From JBLUOA01 sp048060095 (GTDB taxonomy: Bacteria; Pseudomonadota; Alphaproteobacteria; Rhodobacterales; Rhodobacteraceae), in contig NZ_JBLUOA010000004.1 in the NCBI RefSeq assembly GCF_048060095.1, positions 62,001-126,000 of the forward strand: DNA of 64,000 bases, read 5' to 3'. A program made the position numbers and the translations under genes. Below the pieces are notes generated by a model, which worked only from the letters and a program-made list of their open reading frames with translations, had not been told where the DNA came from and did no database searches. Shown piece after piece: positions 1 to 9,639 of the stretch; position 1 is the first letter of the stretch; every line of letters starts with the position of its first letter.

Positions 1-1654
1 GATCGTCGGGAGCATTCTCAAGCGCTTCGGTATTGCGGGCCAGCGCGATGCCAAGCCTGCCCATCCGCGCCTCAAGCATCGCGCAAAAGCTGAACGGTCC
101 CGCACCGGGGGCATAGCTTTGGTGGGCTTTCAGGCGATCCCGCAGGGCTTTCAGGTCATGCTTTGTTTCAAGCAGCCGCCGGGTCTTGCCATCCTGCGCG
201 AACCACGGCCATTCAATCGCGATGGTCGACAGATCAAGCGCCCGCCGTTTCAGGATCTTGTTCTGCTGCAGGACGATGTTGTGCAACTGATACCGGATCG
301 GCAGGATCATCGCCGTGTCGCGGTCAAAAGGCAGAACTGCGCCGGGCCGCAAACGCTGTCGCCGGATCATGAAAGACCCAACAACGGCCACGTCGGGCAG
401 CATCGGTTTCTGCCAGAACGCCCGCAGGAACGATTGCTGTGCCTGCGACGGCTTGCCAAGCGCGCCGAGGATATGGGCGCGGATCGCAAGGGCTGATATA
501 TAGTTTTCCTGCCACTGGTTCGGGTCATCAATCGCGATGTCGACAAGGCGCAACGCCTCATCCCATTTGCTAAGGTAGATGCCGTTCGCGGCCTGCAAAA
601 GCGGCAGAAAGGCGTTGTCGGCCCCGGCGTCCAGAATGTTTTGGCCAATCTCCCAAGCCTCGGCGTCGCGGTCGGTTTCCTGCAAGCGACGGGCGACTTT
701 CACGAAGATATGCGCAGCCTCGCTTGGGGTGATGAATTGCGACACGCCCTTTCCAAACCGATCGGTGACGGTGTTGTAGGCGACATCGCGTTCCTCAAGC
801 GTCATGACCTCGTGGAAACACTTGCGTTCCTGCCCGCTTAGCCGGGCCGCGGCGCGGCTGAAGGCGCTGATCGGCGGCGCGATGATCTGTGATGCGCGGG
901 ACATCGCGAACAGTTCCAGAAAATCGCGCTGCACCGGCTTGGTTTGGTCCAGATCGACCAGATCGGTGATGCTGCGCACCTGCGGATGCGCGGCAGTGAA
1001 CCGGGCGATGCTTTCAGGCTGATCGGAAAAGACCAACGCCCCGGCGTCCGCGTTCTTTTCCAGATAGGCGGAATAAAGTTCATCCGGTTCGATCTTGGCG
1101 GGCCACTCCTTATGCTTCCACGGGTCTTCGTTCAGAATGTCACCGCGCCGGATGTGATAGGCAATGACGCGCCCGCCGCCTGCTGACATCACCGCGTCGA
1201 TCTGTTTGATATGATCCTGAACCGCCGGGTTGAACCCGATCCGAGAGATGAAGCCCCGAAAGCGTTTTTGGAGGTCATCCACGTCTTCCCACGGGAAGGC
1301 GACGATTTCAAAACCCTCGTCCAGCAGGACGTGGCCGCCGTCTGTCAAATGCGTTTTCAGACGGTCCGGGGTTTCGTCGGTCAGGAAGGTCCAGATCGGT
1401 TTGGTGATGCTGTCGAGCTTTTCAAATTCCGCATTATCAATGAAGTGCCGATTGATGAACGCCTGATCGAACAGGTCCGATGGCGTGTCGAGTTTCGGCG
1501 CCGCCGCCCCGCGCGGAAACCAGTTGATGCGAAAGTCTGCGTCATAGTCTTCAGCCAGCCGGATGCAGTTCAGCATCATCAACAAACGCGCGCCGAGTTG
1601 GTCCTTTCTCAGACCGATAAACGATCCACGTCCGTGGCCAATGCGCGGCGTCAT
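1..1654 (-). CDS. HxRRxD fucosyltransferase-like protein with TPR-like C-terminal region (3' end outside window)
   Basis: The frame is open from an ATG at 1654 to the window edge (551 codons seen, no stop). Residues about 1-280 look like a GDP-fucose-type glycosyltransferase: residues 167-172 read HIRRGD, the HxRRxD motif of alpha-1,6/alpha-1,2 fucosyltransferases such as NodZ. From about residue 320 onward the protein is Ala/Leu-rich paired helices resembling TPR repeats. AAAAGG lies about 7 bases before the ATG. It is divergent from a set of glycosyltransferases, so a role in capsule, LPS or exopolysaccharide decoration is inferred. The sugar donor is inferred only from the motif, and the C-terminus is not visible. 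Confidence 0.7.
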   Translation of the reverse strand, partial: MTPRIGHGRGSFIGLRKDQLGARLLMMLNCIRLAEDYDADFRINWFPRGAAAPKLDTPSDLFDQAFINRHFIDNAEFEKLDSITKPIWTFLTDETPDRLKTHLTDGGHVLLDEGFEIVAFPWEDVDDLQKRFRGFISRIGFNPAVQDHIKQIDAVMSAGGGRVIAYHIRRGDILNEDPWKHKEWPAKIEPDELYSAYLEKNADAGALVFSDQPESIARFTAAHPQVRSITDLVDLDQTKPVQRDFLELFAMSRASQIIAPPISAFSRAAARLSGQERKCFHEVMTLEERDVAYNTVTDRFGKGVSQFITPSEAAHIFVKVARRLQETDRDAEAWEIGQNILDAGADNAFLPLLQAANGIYLSKWDEALRLVDIAIDDPNQWQENYISALAIRAHILGALGKPSQAQQSFLRAFWQKPMLPDVAVVGSFMIRRQRLRPGAVLPFDRDTAMILPIRYQLHNIVLQQNKILKRRALDLSTIAIEWPWFAQDGKTRRLLETKHDLKALRDRLKAHQSYAPGAGPFSFCAMLEARMGRLGIALARNTEALENAPDD

Positions 1655-1751
1655 AAATCAACCTTTTCTAAGCACCTGAAACCTAATACATTCGCCCGGA
1701 TAATCACAAGCGCTCCCGTCGTCGGGCAGTCGCGGAGGAGTCGACGAGTTC

Positions 1752-3620
1752 ATGCCAGCGGGTCCAAAACTGTTGCTGAGCGCCTTCGTGGCCGATCCGA
1801 CGTCGTCCTTTCTGGAATGGTTGGCCTATCACCGGGCCATCGGGGCAACCGATACGGTGATTTTCATTGATCGCAGGAAGGCGGGGAAACAACCGCTTTT
1901 CGATGCGCTTGCGGCGGCTGGCGCGGTGACGCTGGTGCCGGTCGCGATTGACCCCGACTTGAAGGAAGAAATCCACAACTCCGCCATTCGCGCGGGCCGC
2001 GCAGAGGCAGCTGAAAAGGGGGGCTTTGGCCTCTACCTCGGGGCGGACGAGTATTTCTGCATCCACGGTCGCGCCCGCAGCGTGCAATCGCTGATGCGGT
2101 CCAGCGGCGGTGCGGATGTTCTGTCGGCCCCGGTGCGGGTTGCAGGGAGCGATCCGCAGGCGGAGCATCGACCGGGCACGTTTCTGCAAGACGGGCGCCC
2201 CGTCGCTCCGGTGGTCACAGGAGCCGCATTGCGTAGCGTCGCGCGGCTTGGCCTGTTTCCCTCGCGTAGCGTCCACGGCCCGACTGGCCCCGCGCAGGGC
2301 AAGGCCAAGATGAAGTGGGTCGATGGCGATGGCGTGGCGATCACAGCCCCCCCCAGCCTCGTCGCGGTTATGGTGGGCGATGAGCCACCCGGCAGTAACA
2401 AGGCGTCGATCCTGAAAATCCCCGCCCCGACGGTTGAGACATTCCTGCTCCGCCAACAGGCGCTGCCGCCGAAGCAGCATCCGGCGGTTGAGGTGCAGAT
2501 CGAAAGGCTAAAGGGCTTCTGCGCGATTGAGGGGGAGCATCCGGGGCTGGAAGCGTGGCGCGATGCGACCGTGGCAGAGATCGAGGCGCTGATGGCCCTG
2601 CCCGGCGTTGCCGGCGCACAAGATGCCCTGTGCGCCGAGGAGACTGCCGCCCGCGACAGCCTGCGCGATACGTCAGCGGAGTTTCAGACGGTGGTCGCCG
2701 CCTGCAAGGGCGAGGCTCCGCCGCAACCCGCCCCCGCCATCGCCGAACCCGACCCCCGACCCGAGGGTGGCGCGGTCCTGCCGCCGTGGTTCGCCGAAAT
2801 CCATACCGGCGGCGACAGCGAAGGGTTCTACACCCGCCTCAAGCACCATGCGGTCGTCTGTATCCGCCGCGATCCGGGGCGGCTTGTGGTGACTTTCGAT
2901 AACCTCTCGAACGTCAATGACCTCTCGGCGGATCGCGAACCGTGGGCCTATAAATTCGTGCGCGACAACGGCTTTTCGCACCTGTCCGTCATGGCGCGGC
3001 GCAAGGACTGGTATCGCGACCCGCAGCTTATCGACTATCTGCAAAAGCTGTCCGCCGACGGGTTCTTTGCCGAATTTGACAGGGTCATCCTGACCGGCAC
3101 CTCGATGGGCGGGTTCGCCGCGCTTGCCTTCGCGTCCTTGTCGCCCGGGGCGACGGTCATCAGCTTCAACCCCCAGACCACGCTGGAAGAGGCGATCGTG
3201 CCCTGGGAAAAACGCTTTGGCATGGGGCGTGCCCGAAACTGGTCGCTGCCCCATAGCGACTGCGCGTTTGAGATTGCCGAGGTCGAAAAGGCGTTTGTGC
3301 TGTATGACCCGTTCTTTGAACCCGACCGCCGTCATATAGAGCGGCTGGAAGGCGACAACCTGATCCTTCTCAAGACATGGTGTTCGGGGCATTTCTCGCC
3401 CGTGTTCCTGCGCCGAGCGGGGCTGTTGAAACCGCTGATGCAGCACGTGTTCGACGACACACTGACGGCTGAGGTGTTTTACGACATGATCCGCGCCCGC
3501 CGCCTTTTGCCGTGGTATCGCAAGTCGCTGATCGCGAACCTCGAAGAACGCGGGCATGACAAGCTTGCCGCCCGTGTCACACCCGCTTTTCGCAAGTTGA
3601 AACGGCAGGCAGCGGAATGA
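1752..3620 (+). CDS. Glycosyltransferase (family 2/92-like) fused to an alpha/beta-hydrolase-like domain
   Basis: 622 residues. The N-terminal ~290 residues resemble family 2/92 glycosyltransferases that open with a FLEWLAYHRAIG-type stretch and contain an acidic GADEY metal/nucleotide-sugar motif. After a Pro-rich linker (about residues 320-345) the C-terminal half has a GTSMGG nucleophile elbow with Ser451 and a late candidate His547 in SGHFSP, as in alpha/beta hydrolases and Asp2-like proteins. GGAGGAG lies upstream of the ATG. Its stop overlaps the next gene by ATGA, so the two are translationally coupled. An enzyme that both transfers sugar and adds or removes an acyl group on a surface glycan is inferred. 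Confidence 0.65.
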   Translation: MPAGPKLLLSAFVADPTSSFLEWLAYHRAIGATDTVIFIDRRKAGKQPLFDALAAAGAVTLVPVAIDPDLKEEIHNSAIRAGRAEAAEKGGFGLYLGADEYFCIHGRARSVQSLMRSSGGADVLSAPVRVAGSDPQAEHRPGTFLQDGRPVAPVVTGAALRSVARLGLFPSRSVHGPTGPAQGKAKMKWVDGDGVAITAPPSLVAVMVGDEPPGSNKASILKIPAPTVETFLLRQQALPPKQHPAVEVQIERLKGFCAIEGEHPGLEAWRDATVAEIEALMALPGVAGAQDALCAEETAARDSLRDTSAEFQTVVAACKGEAPPQPAPAIAEPDPRPEGGAVLPPWFAEIHTGGDSEGFYTRLKHHAVVCIRRDPGRLVVTFDNLSNVNDLSADREPWAYKFVRDNGFSHLSVMARRKDWYRDPQLIDYLQKLSADGFFAEFDRVILTGTSMGGFAALAFASLSPGATVISFNPQTTLEEAIVPWEKRFGMGRARNWSLPHSDCAFEIAEVEKAFVLYDPFFEPDRRHIERLEGDNLILLKTWCSGHFSPVFLRRAGLLKPLMQHVFDDTLTAEVFYDMIRARRLLPWYRKSLIANLEERGHDKLAARVTPAFRKLKRQAAE

Positions 3621-4663
3621 CCAAACACCAAGCCACCCTCGCAGCGTTGCCTGTCCCCGCCCTTGGCGGCAGTCATGTCATCATGACGACGATGAAGAAC
3701 GAGGGGCCGTTCCTGCTGGAATGGATCGCGCATAACCTGACCATCGGTTTCACTGGGTTCGTGGTGTTCACCAACGATTGCGATGACGGCACCGATTTGA
3801 TGGCCGACCGGCTGGAGGAGCTTGGCTATTGCAGCCACCGGCCCAATGATGTGTCCGACGGATCGCCCCCGCAGCACAAGGCGCTGCGCCGTGCCACAGC
3901 GCATCCGTGGGTGAAAGAGGCTGAGTGGCTGATGTGCCTTGACGTCGACGAATTCATCAACCTGCGGGGCGGGCTGATGACGCTCTCCCAGTTCATCGAC
4001 TCGATTGGCGATTGCGACGCGGTGTCGTTCGTCTGGAAACTGTTCGGCTGCGGCGGGGTTGAGGATTACGCCGACGCGATGGTGATGGATCAATTCACGC
4101 TGGCGGATGCGGAAAACGACCCGGCGAATGGTCGCGCGACCGGGTTCAAGACAATGTTCCGCAACAATGGCCTGTTCCGGCGCTACAACCCGCATCGGCC
4201 AAAGGGTGTTCCGGACGGGCGAGAGGGTGACGTGCGCTGGTCTGACTGCGGCGGCAACCTGCGCCCGATGGAGCAGGTCAGCTGGCGCGGCTGGCCGGGC
4301 TTCAGCCACCAATACGCGCGGCTGCATCACTATTCGGTGCGGTCGCTCGACAGTTTCCTTGTTAAGCGGGACCGAGGCCGCACCAACCACATCGCCCGCG
4401 AACAGACGGAACATTACTGGTCTGACATGAATGTGAACCGAACGACGGATGACTCGATAACCCCGCACGCCGACCGCGCCCGCCCGCTGCTGGAGGCGCT
4501 AAAGGCCGATCCGGTGCTGGGCGCGCTGCATGAACACGCCTGCGACTGGCACCGCGCCAAGATCGCGGAGCTGAAAAAGCGCGACGGCTGGGATGAATTC
4601 TATAACTGGCTGCGCGCCAACAAGATCGAAACGACGGATGCGGTTGAACAGAAAGATTACTGA
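3617..4663 (+). CDS. Family 2-type glycosyltransferase (Glyco_tranf_2_4-like)
   Basis: 348 residues, starting inside the stop of the preceding gene (ATGA). The N-terminus has MKNEGPFLLEWIAHN and a CDDGTD turn, typical of the glycosyltransferase 2-like family common in Rhodobacteraceae polysaccharide loci. LDVDEF (about residues 111-116) is the DxD-type acidic motif expected to bind Mn/Mg and the nucleotide sugar. There is no signal peptide or membrane span, so it should be cytoplasmic. It is close in design to the gene at 5515, which points to duplication within this locus. Acceptor and sugar cannot be told from sequence. Confidence 0.75.
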   Translation: MTKHQATLAALPVPALGGSHVIMTTMKNEGPFLLEWIAHNLTIGFTGFVVFTNDCDDGTDLMADRLEELGYCSHRPNDVSDGSPPQHKALRRATAHPWVKEAEWLMCLDVDEFINLRGGLMTLSQFIDSIGDCDAVSFVWKLFGCGGVEDYADAMVMDQFTLADAENDPANGRATGFKTMFRNNGLFRRYNPHRPKGVPDGREGDVRWSDCGGNLRPMEQVSWRGWPGFSHQYARLHHYSVRSLDSFLVKRDRGRTNHIAREQTEHYWSDMNVNRTTDDSITPHADRARPLLEALKADPVLGALHEHACDWHRAKIAELKKRDGWDEFYNWLRANKIETTDAVEQKDY

Positions 4664-4739
4664 CCGAAGCGCTTGACCGGGCGTCGTTAAACGAGGCACA
4701 GGACACGAACCGCACCGCTTTCATCCGAAGGATTTACGC

Positions 4740-5489
4740 ATGACCGCTGCAACGGCTGTTCGCCCGAAAAAACGGCACCGCGATCAGATGATCTCTGACG
4801 GGGGGGCGATTGGTGCGGTTGCGCGGCTGTCACGGTTTTCCGAGCGTAACGGCGCGGTGCTGGATGTCGGGGTCAATCGCGGCACGGTCGCGTTGTATCT
4901 GTGTCGTCTGTTTTGCGATCTGCCTATCCATCTGATTGAGCCGATCCCCGCGCAGGCCGACTATGTGCGTGAACGCTTCGCCCGCTTTCCGACGGTGCGC
5001 GTGCATCAGATGGCCTTGTCGGACCAGAACGGCAAAACTGATTTTTATTTGGCCGATCACGTTGGCAGCTCGTCCCTGTTTACGAATACCGGGGAGGAAG
5101 CCGCGCAGAACTCAGGCCATTCCACGGCTGAGACATTTCGCGTCGATGTTGAGCGGCTGGATGATTGGTGTGCGGCGCATAAGGTCGATCATATTTCGTG
5201 CATGAAGATCGACGCGCAGGGCAGCGAATATAACATCCTGAAAGGCGCCGAGGGAATGCTGTCGCGAGACGGGATCGACATCATCATGCTCGAATGGTTC
5301 GCCGTGCCACATTACGACGGGGTGCCGCTGCTTGAGGATATCCTGATCCTGATGCGCAGCCACGGCTACGGGTTATACGATATCTTCCCGTCCCGGCGGC
5401 TAAGCAATGGGCAGTTGCGCTTTGGCGATGCGGTTCTGATATCCGATACATTCCGCAAGACCCGCCTGCCAGCCGCCAAGGGCACCTAG
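4740..5489 (+). CDS. FkbM family methyltransferase
   Basis: 249 residues. LDVGVNRGTVALYL near residue 40 is the SAM-binding motif I, an acidic/proline segment IEPIPAQ follows, and KIDAQGSEYNILKGA near residue 160 is the FkbM signature (DxQGxE). FkbM-type enzymes O-methylate sugars or polyketides; in this glycan locus methylation of a sugar hydroxyl is inferred. GAAGGA sits 8 bases before the ATG. The 76-base gap from the previous gene shows no terminator, so it is probably in the same transcript. Confidence 0.8.
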   Translation: MTAATAVRPKKRHRDQMISDGGAIGAVARLSRFSERNGAVLDVGVNRGTVALYLCRLFCDLPIHLIEPIPAQADYVRERFARFPTVRVHQMALSDQNGKTDFYLADHVGSSSLFTNTGEEAAQNSGHSTAETFRVDVERLDDWCAAHKVDHISCMKIDAQGSEYNILKGAEGMLSRDGIDIIMLEWFAVPHYDGVPLLEDILILMRSHGYGLYDIFPSRRLSNGQLRFGDAVLISDTFRKTRLPAAKGT

Positions 5490-5514
5490 GATTCCGAAGG
5501 AGACGGGCGAACAT

Positions 5515-6498
5515 ATGTCACGCTTTATCATCGTCACACCGATGAAGAACGAAGGGCCGTTCATCCTTGAGTGGGTGGCGCATAATTTGGCCATCGGGGT
5601 CGACGACATGGCCATTTTTTCAAACGATTGCACCGACGGGTCGGACGCGCTGCTTGATCGGTTGGACAAGATGGGCAAGCTGCGCCATTTCGACATCACG
5701 GCGGGGGGCAAGCCGAACCCACAGCGCCGCGCCTATCGCGGGTTCATGAAGATGGATATCGCGGGGGATGACGATTGGATCATCCCGATTGACGCCGACG
5801 AATACATCAACGTCAAAACCGGGGATCATAGCTTGCAGGCGCTGACCGATGCTGTGCCAGATGCCCGAACACTGTCGATGACTTGGCGACTGTTCGGCAA
5901 TGCGGGCGTCGAAAGCTACGGCCCCGGATTCATCACCGACCAGTTCCGCAGGGCCGCCCCCGACATGATGCGCCGCCCGCCGCAGGCGTGGGGTCTGAAA
6001 ACCATGTTCCAGCGCGCGCTTTGGGGGCATATCGGGGTGCATCGGCCCAAGCGCCCAACGGTCGACAGCTTTGCCGAAACCCATTGGTATAACGGGTCAG
6101 GCCAGCCGATGCCGGACCGGTATATGACGGGCAGTTGGCGGTCGGGGCCGGATTCGGTTGGATATGACCTTGTGCAGCTTAACCACTACGCCCTGAAATC
6201 CTGTGAATCCTATCTGGTGAAAAAAGCACGGGGGCGGGCGCATCACGGCGGAGACTCCCTTGGCCTCGATTATTGGCAAAAGATGAACCACAACCAGATT
6301 GAGGATCGCAGCATCGACGCGATCCGCCCGCGCAAGGCCGCGATCTATCGTGGGCTTCTGGCCGACGATGAGTTGAGCACTCTGCATGAGGCGTGCTGCG
6401 AAAACCACCGCAAGCTGATCGCCGATTTGCGCCAGCGCCCGGATTTCAGTTCGCTGATGGAGTGTCTGGCGCCCGAAACGAGCGGCCAAGCAACCTAG
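5515..6498 (+). CDS. Family 2-type glycosyltransferase (Glyco_tranf_2_4-like)
   Basis: 327 residues, clearly related to the protein at 3617: same MKNEGPFILEWVAHN start, the NDCTDG turn and an IDADEYINV acidic motif near residue 90, then the FKTMF/LKTMF and HRPK blocks. AAGGAGA precedes the ATG. The stop lies in a CTAG shared with the convergent gene that ends at 6495, giving a 4-base tail-to-tail overlap. It probably adds a sugar to the same surface glycan as the neighbours; substrate unknown. Confidence 0.75.
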   Translation: MSRFIIVTPMKNEGPFILEWVAHNLAIGVDDMAIFSNDCTDGSDALLDRLDKMGKLRHFDITAGGKPNPQRRAYRGFMKMDIAGDDDWIIPIDADEYINVKTGDHSLQALTDAVPDARTLSMTWRLFGNAGVESYGPGFITDQFRRAAPDMMRRPPQAWGLKTMFQRALWGHIGVHRPKRPTVDSFAETHWYNGSGQPMPDRYMTGSWRSGPDSVGYDLVQLNHYALKSCESYLVKKARGRAHHGGDSLGLDYWQKMNHNQIEDRSIDAIRPRKAAIYRGLLADDELSTLHEACCENHRKLIADLRQRPDFSSLMECLAPETSGQAT

Positions 6499-7076
6499 AA
6501 CGGGTTTGAAAACGCGCCGATGATCCGGGTAAGATCGTCGCGGGGCAGGGCGGTTTTCGTCAGCTCAAACTTTGCCATACGGCCCCGCACCTCAACCGGC
6601 TCAATGAAATGCTCCACCCGCCGATAGCGTGGCCGGTCGGCGTAATCGTCAAACAGCACGACGGTTTTCTTGGTGCTGCGCAGCATCACCGCATAAAAAC
6701 ACGCCTCGCGAAACCGCCCGTCGATCAGCACCGTATCAGGCGCTTTAAAGTCGGGATGATCCCAGATGCCAAGCGGGTATTCGTGATATTTGCGATAGCT
6801 ATCATTATTTACTGGCCGACCCCATTTGCCGGTCTTGCCGATCGACGAATGATGCAACAGCACCGGGGACGCGCCATTGGCTTGATCGAGATAAGCCTGC
6901 AAACGCCGCGCCCAGCGACGGTCGCTTTCAACGGAATAGATCGTTTTCCCGGGCATTTCCGAGGCGAGGACCGTCGACCCGCCGCTGCCATATTCAAGGA
7001 TGACCTTCGACGCCTCATAGGTTTCACGCACCCAATCGCCCACCTCTTTCGAAAACGTCAGTTCTGGCCGGTCCAT
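6495..7076 (-). CDS. SAM-dependent methyltransferase-like protein
   Basis: 193 residues from ATG at 7076, chosen because AGAAGG lies 8 bases upstream; an in-frame GTG at 7082 would be too close to it. VILEYGSGGSTVLAS is a good motif I for SAM binding and TVLIDGRFREACFY resembles the motif IV region of class I methyltransferases. It converges on the glycosyltransferase at 5515 with a 4-base overlap and lies 12 bases after the FkbM gene on the same strand, so both likely form a two-gene operon in the glycan locus. Substrate unknown. Confidence 0.6.
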   Translation of the reverse strand: MDRPELTFSKEVGDWVRETYEASKVILEYGSGGSTVLASEMPGKTIYSVESDRRWARRLQAYLDQANGASPVLLHHSSIGKTGKWGRPVNNDSYRKYHEYPLGIWDHPDFKAPDTVLIDGRFREACFYAVMLRSTKKTVVLFDDYADRPRYRRVEHFIEPVEVRGRMAKFELTKTALPRDDLTRIIGAFSNPF

Positions 7077-7088
7077 CGTCACATCCTT

Positions 7089-7868
7089 CTAGGCTGAGGT
7101 CGGATGACCAGCATCACCCACCCAGCGTTTTGGCAAGGTTAACGCAGGTTTTCGCGGGTTATGTCGCCGATCCAGCGGGTGCGGCAACGGATCAGCCGGG
7201 CGCAGCCCCGATGCGCGGTCGCGGCGCAACAGTGTGGCCTCAACGACGCGGGGGATGTTCTCCCCATCAATCTCAACGGTGCCGGATACGTTATTGGGGT
7301 GCAGATGGACCGTCACGAAATCCTCGCGCAGATTTTCGATGGTGGCGAGGGCGCGGGCGGAGAACCGGGGTTTGGTCAGGATCGACGGCAGGTGGTGCCA
7401 TTCGATCACGATCATCCTGAATCGTTTCAGCAGCTCACGCGGCGCGGCGGCGAGTGTCGCGTATTCCGCGCCCTCAATATCCATCTGCAACAGCAGGTCG
7501 GCGCTTGGGTCCGGGTCCGTCGCGGCGACCCAAGAGGCGAGCGTCATAAACTCCCCCTCATCCTTGTCGCCCAGAAATTTTGGCACGAACTGCGCCCCCG
7601 GCACCTCCAGCGGCGGATTCTTGACCGAGGCGTCGGCCATGAAGGACGGGATACCATGCTTGGCCATATCCATCTCAAAGCTCGCCTGCCGCGACACGCC
7701 AGGCGAATAACACGCCGCGATACCGCGCAGATCATCCGGCACGAGATAGCCGCCATCACCGAAATCTCCGATACGAATCAACGGTGTATCGGTCGCATGA
7801 GGGCGCATGAAATCGTCGATCATCGAAGCATTCTGGTTTGATCGGAGCGCTGGACGTTTAGCGGTCAT
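7089..7868 (-). CDS. FkbM family methyltransferase-like protein
   Basis: 259 residues. The fold is suggested by an N-terminal IRIGDFGDGGYLVPDD segment and by LLQMDIEGAEYATLAA, the FkbM-type DxEGxE motif, followed by MIVIEWHHL. The classic glycine-rich motif I is less clear than in the gene at 4740 (YSPGVSRQASFE occupies its place), so SAM binding is less certain. It probably shares a transcript with the downstream methyltransferase-like gene ending at 6495 and acts on a surface polysaccharide. Confidence 0.65.
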   Translation of the reverse strand: MTAKRPALRSNQNASMIDDFMRPHATDTPLIRIGDFGDGGYLVPDDLRGIAACYSPGVSRQASFEMDMAKHGIPSFMADASVKNPPLEVPGAQFVPKFLGDKDEGEFMTLASWVAATDPDPSADLLLQMDIEGAEYATLAAAPRELLKRFRMIVIEWHHLPSILTKPRFSARALATIENLREDFVTVHLHPNNVSGTVEIDGENIPRVVEATLLRRDRASGLRPADPLPHPLDRRHNPRKPALTLPKRWVGDAGHPTSA

Positions 7869-8046
7869 GGCGAGCTTTCGGGTTTGGACAGGCGATTGCG
7901 GTCATCCGACTGCCGGAGGTCTACCACGTGGCACAGTCCGCTCAAACACTATCAATTTCGACCGCGGGCCAAGTCGTTGCCCATTGTTGAAAAAATGCGC
8001 CAGTCTCCGTGGGTTTGAACTGAAGCACGTCAGCGGAGCGGCGCCT

Positions 8047-9594
8047 TCAACCGGCGTCTGACAGGAACTCTGCCACCGGGATCGGGCTATAAAGCAGGTC
8101 AGGAATTTCAGCGGTCAGGATGCTAGCGCACTCCTCGGTCGTTCGGGCGATGCTGGCCATCTGTTGTCGCCAACCGGCGTTCCACCCCCCGACGTTGCAA
8201 TACGGTTCGTCCGGGTAGATATCGCAGACCGCATCGTAAAGACGCCACGCGCGCAGCATCGGGCAAAGCGCCTTATCGCGCAGCGCGTCCTTTTCAGCCT
8301 CGGACAGCGTGTCGACATGCTGTTCGCGAATGCCGACCAGATACATCTGGTAGAGGTAATTCTGATACGCCCGAAGATCGCCGATGCTGTAATTGGAATA
8401 GTAGATTGCGTTTATATAATACGGGCGAAGGCGGTCCATGTCCCAGAAGTGAGTTTCGTGCGCCGCGACACGCGCGCCAGCGCTCCAGATATCTCGGCGT
8501 GCGGCACCGTTGATCAGCATCTGTTCCCAGTGTTCGCGAATTTCCTGGATCAGGCGGGGCGGGATAACCGTCGCGAACTGATGACGCCATTCGAACGCGG
8601 CGATCAGTTCTTTTCGCACCGCGATGCTTTCGGGATTGTCGCGCAGCCGCCCCCGCGCAATCGCACCAAGGGATGCGGTCGCCTCGGCCTCATAATCGGT
8701 ATTTTGGAACGTGTAGCTTATGCGTTCGTAGCCCCGCTTGTATTCAGCGAAGTGCATCGTCGGGGACAGCGTCGCGCGATGGAGGCGCAGCGCCTCATCC
8801 TCTGCCTCGGGGCGGCCGCTCCAGTCGCTTAGGTAAAGGTCGAACAGAACGGAATCAGACAGGTTGTCCTTGCGCTCCTCTGCGTATTCGACTGCCATTT
8901 CTCGCAAACGACCGCGCAGATCGTTCGAGATGACAACGTCAATAAAACAAAGCGTTTCATCGTAGTCAGGGATTTTCGCAACCCCGATCTGGCAAATTCG
9001 AAAAAGCTCCGCCGCGCTGCCGCCCCATCCACGCAGCGTGACGCTAAGGCCAAGATCAAAGCTGTGCCAATTCGGCATGATGCGCATCGATTCCGCGACG
9101 GCTTCGGACACCGGGCGGCGATCGACATGCGTCATACGCAGCAAGATCTGGGCATCGCGGGCGGGCAGGAATTCGGGGTCAGCCCGCAGGGCGCGCGTGG
9201 TTTGTCGATAGGCCTTCATTAACGAGTCGTGATACCCATCAAGGGCTTCTGGTGAGGTGCGTGCGTTGTCGAAATTCCCGCGCTTTTGATAGGCCTCGTA
9301 ATAGTGCATCCACGTCAATGCAGTCGCGGCGTAGGGCGACCTTGGGTAAGCGATGGTCCAGGCCTCGGTATTCTCGCGCCGCTCCGTGTGGGCCGCCACG
9401 AAAAGCGTCGCGTAGACGTTGCGCATGTCCGTATAGTCACGCTCAGCCAATGCGGTTTTGTGCCCTTCGGCAAACAACGCCTCAAGCCGGTCAAAGTCGC
9501 GGGTTTCGATGCTGTCGCGCACCGTATCGACGTTGAATTCCGCCCAGGCAGGCAGGGCGCTGAACAGGAAGGCTACGACAAACAGAATACGCAT
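8047..9594 (-). CDS. Exported alpha-helical-repeat protein (DUF4034-like)
   Basis: 515 residues from the ATG at 9594. An in-frame TTG at 9639 would add 15 residues, but the ATG gives a standard signal peptide, MRILFVVAFLFSALPAWA, with cleavage at AWA. The mature protein begins with a segment like DUF4034 domains (RDFDRLEALFAEGH) and continues as paired helices rich in Tyr, Trp and Arg with no recognisable catalytic motif. It should be periplasmic or secreted. Function unknown. The 178 bases between its stop and the FkbM gene hold nothing recognisable. Confidence 0.6.
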   Translation of the reverse strand: MRILFVVAFLFSALPAWAEFNVDTVRDSIETRDFDRLEALFAEGHKTALAERDYTDMRNVYATLFVAAHTERRENTEAWTIAYPRSPYAATALTWMHYYEAYQKRGNFDNARTSPEALDGYHDSLMKAYRQTTRALRADPEFLPARDAQILLRMTHVDRRPVSEAVAESMRIMPNWHSFDLGLSVTLRGWGGSAAELFRICQIGVAKIPDYDETLCFIDVVISNDLRGRLREMAVEYAEERKDNLSDSVLFDLYLSDWSGRPEAEDEALRLHRATLSPTMHFAEYKRGYERISYTFQNTDYEAEATASLGAIARGRLRDNPESIAVRKELIAAFEWRHQFATVIPPRLIQEIREHWEQMLINGAARRDIWSAGARVAAHETHFWDMDRLRPYYINAIYYSNYSIGDLRAYQNYLYQMYLVGIREQHVDTLSEAEKDALRDKALCPMLRAWRLYDAVCDIYPDEPYCNVGGWNAGWRQQMASIARTTEECASILTAEIPDLLYSPIPVAEFLSDAG

Positions 9595-9639
9595 TAATTT
9601 TCCCAGAGCGGCGGTGTATTTCTTGAAACTTACGGACAA

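Noticed and set aside
2673..3557. 294-codon minus-strand open frame
   Set aside because: Antisense to the hydrolase half of the gene at 1752, which has a catalytic Ser and His; no family match for the antisense product.
9595..9639. TTG start for the exported protein at 8047
   Set aside because: It would bury the signal peptide behind 15 residues; the ATG at 9594 gives a normal leader.
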